21,399 bases of DNA from a virus. A program made the position numbers and the translations under genes. Under the pieces are notes generated by a model. The model saw only the letters and a list, made by a program, of their open reading frames with translations, ran no database searches and had not been told where the DNA came from. The DNA is taken from positions 1 to 21,399 of the IMG/VR virus record IMGVR_UViG_3300008267_000470. The stretch is one strand, 5' to 3'. Numbering within the stretch: the first letter of the stretch is position 1; each line of letters opens with the position of its first letter. Below are positions 20,900 through 21,399 of this stretch, piece by piece.

Positions 20900-20921
20900 T
20901 CAAAGTAATATCTTATATTTG
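20890..20921 (+). promoter_or_regulatory. Consensus Bacteroidota promoter before the primase
   Basis: TTG (20891-20893), 20 bases, then TATATTTG (20914-20921), a perfect fit to the Bacteroidota -7 box TAnnTTTG. The expected transcription start would fall close to the ATG at 20927, so the primase mRNA may be nearly leaderless. Confidence 0.7.
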
Positions 20922-20926
20922 TGGTT

Positions 20927-21399
20927 ATGGAGAATGCTGCCCTTGTAATATTATTGGAATCTGTATTAGGTACTGGTAATAAAACTAGTCGGGGTAATTA
21001 TTCATTTAAATGCCCATTTTGCACTCACCATAAGAATAAACTCGAAATCAACTGTATAACAAACGCTAAAAGCGAGAATCCTTGGCATTGTTGGGTATGT
21101 GAGGCAAAAGGAAAAACCATTAGATCTCTCCTTAAAAACATGAAAGCGCCGTCTAATAAAATAGCGGAGCTAAACATGATTATAGCACCTGGTAAAGCAG
21201 AAGAAAAACAAATATCAACATTACTTGATCTACCTAAAGAATTTATATCATTACATAAACCAGTTGAAGATAAAATAGCAAATATTGAATCAAAACACGC
21301 TATCAAATTTTTACGTAAACGTGGTATAACGGCTGATGATATTGTTAAATATAATATTGGTTTTTGCAATGATGGTCCATATAAAGAACGTGTTATTAT
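20927..21399 (+). CDS. 61: DNA primase, gp61-like, 3' end outside the window
   Basis: 157 codons are visible before the edge, so the protein is truncated by the window, not broken. The N-terminal zinc ribbon has CPFC (residues 29-32) with nearby H34/H35 and CWVC (55-58). Residues 128-146 (FLRKRGITADDIVKYNIGF) and NDGPYKERVII are the typical linker leading to the TOPRIM catalytic domain, which would lie downstream. In T4, gp61 makes short RNA primers at the fork together with the gp41 helicase. A zinc-ribbon TOPRIM protein of another replication type is a lesser possibility. The gene has its own host-type promoter, consistent with earlier expression than the tail genes before it. Confidence 0.78.
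   Translation, partial: MENAALVILLESVLGTGNKTSRGNYSFKCPFCTHHKNKLEINCITNAKSENPWHCWVCEAKGKTIRSLLKNMKAPSNKIAELNMIIAPGKAEEKQISTLLDLPKEFISLHKPVEDKIANIESKHAIKFLRKRGITADDIVKYNIGFCNDGPYKERVI

Noticed and set aside
1-21399. CRISPR array, integrase, transposase, attachment site
   Set aside because: No regularly spaced repeats, recombinase motifs or terminal inverted repeats were seen.

Overview
This window looks like part of the genome of a T4-like contractile-tailed phage (myovirus) that infects a Bacteroidota, probably flavobacterial, host. The phage assignment rests on recognisable T4-type proteins: a late sigma factor (gp55-like), baseplate wedge proteins gp25-like and gp6-like, a probable gp5-like hub, and the 5' part of a gp61-like DNA primase. 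The host inference rests on four things. Start codons lack Shine-Dalgarno sequences. There is a perfect Bacteroidota-type promoter (TTG-N20-TAnnTTTG) before the primase. Small proteins resemble families I know from Bacteroidota phages. A FISUMP (Fib_succ_major) domain, common in that phylum, sits inside a tail protein. All genes are on the + strand.

Layout. Positions 1-840 hold small accessory genes of uneven base composition, from very AT-rich to about half GC. Positions 841-1134 are a gene-free stretch whose first 110 bases are strikingly GC-rich and full of inverted repeats. Positions 1135-2500 hold an overlapping cassette: a 30-residue membrane microprotein, a four-cysteine protein, a small acidic protein, a T5orf172/MUG113-type GIY-YIG protein and a membrane-anchored 3D-domain (cell-wall) protein, closed by a terminator. 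Positions 2587-3163 are an isolated one-gene unit with its own terminator. Positions 3288-4604 hold two small conserved proteins and the late sigma factor. Positions 4634-20450 are the baseplate/tail region: a small conserved protein, gp5-like hub, a 600-residue coiled-coil/hydrophobic protein, a small protein, gp25, gp6, a 367-residue structural protein, a coiled-coil protein, a 1792-residue structural protein with an inserted FISUMP domain, a 221-residue protein, and two tandem divergent paralogues. Positions 20471-20899 encode a GIY-YIG nuclease-like protein, and 20927 to the end is the partial primase.

Regulation seems to follow two promoter types. Genes expected to be early or middle (microprotein cassette, sigma factor, primase) have TTG, exactly 20 bases, then TATATT(T/C). 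Seven units, mostly structural, instead have the 8-mer ATATTTAT 4-24 bases before the start codon, with no visible -33 box. The simplest reading is that the host sigma factor transcribes the first class, including the phage sigma gene, and the phage sigma factor then reads ATATTTAT to switch on the late genes.

The most notable items are this two-class promoter pattern, the FISUMP domain inserted in the giant tail protein (a candidate receptor-binding module), and the GC-rich structured intergenic island. No reverse transcriptase, CRISPR array, tRNA, integrase or insertion sequence was seen.
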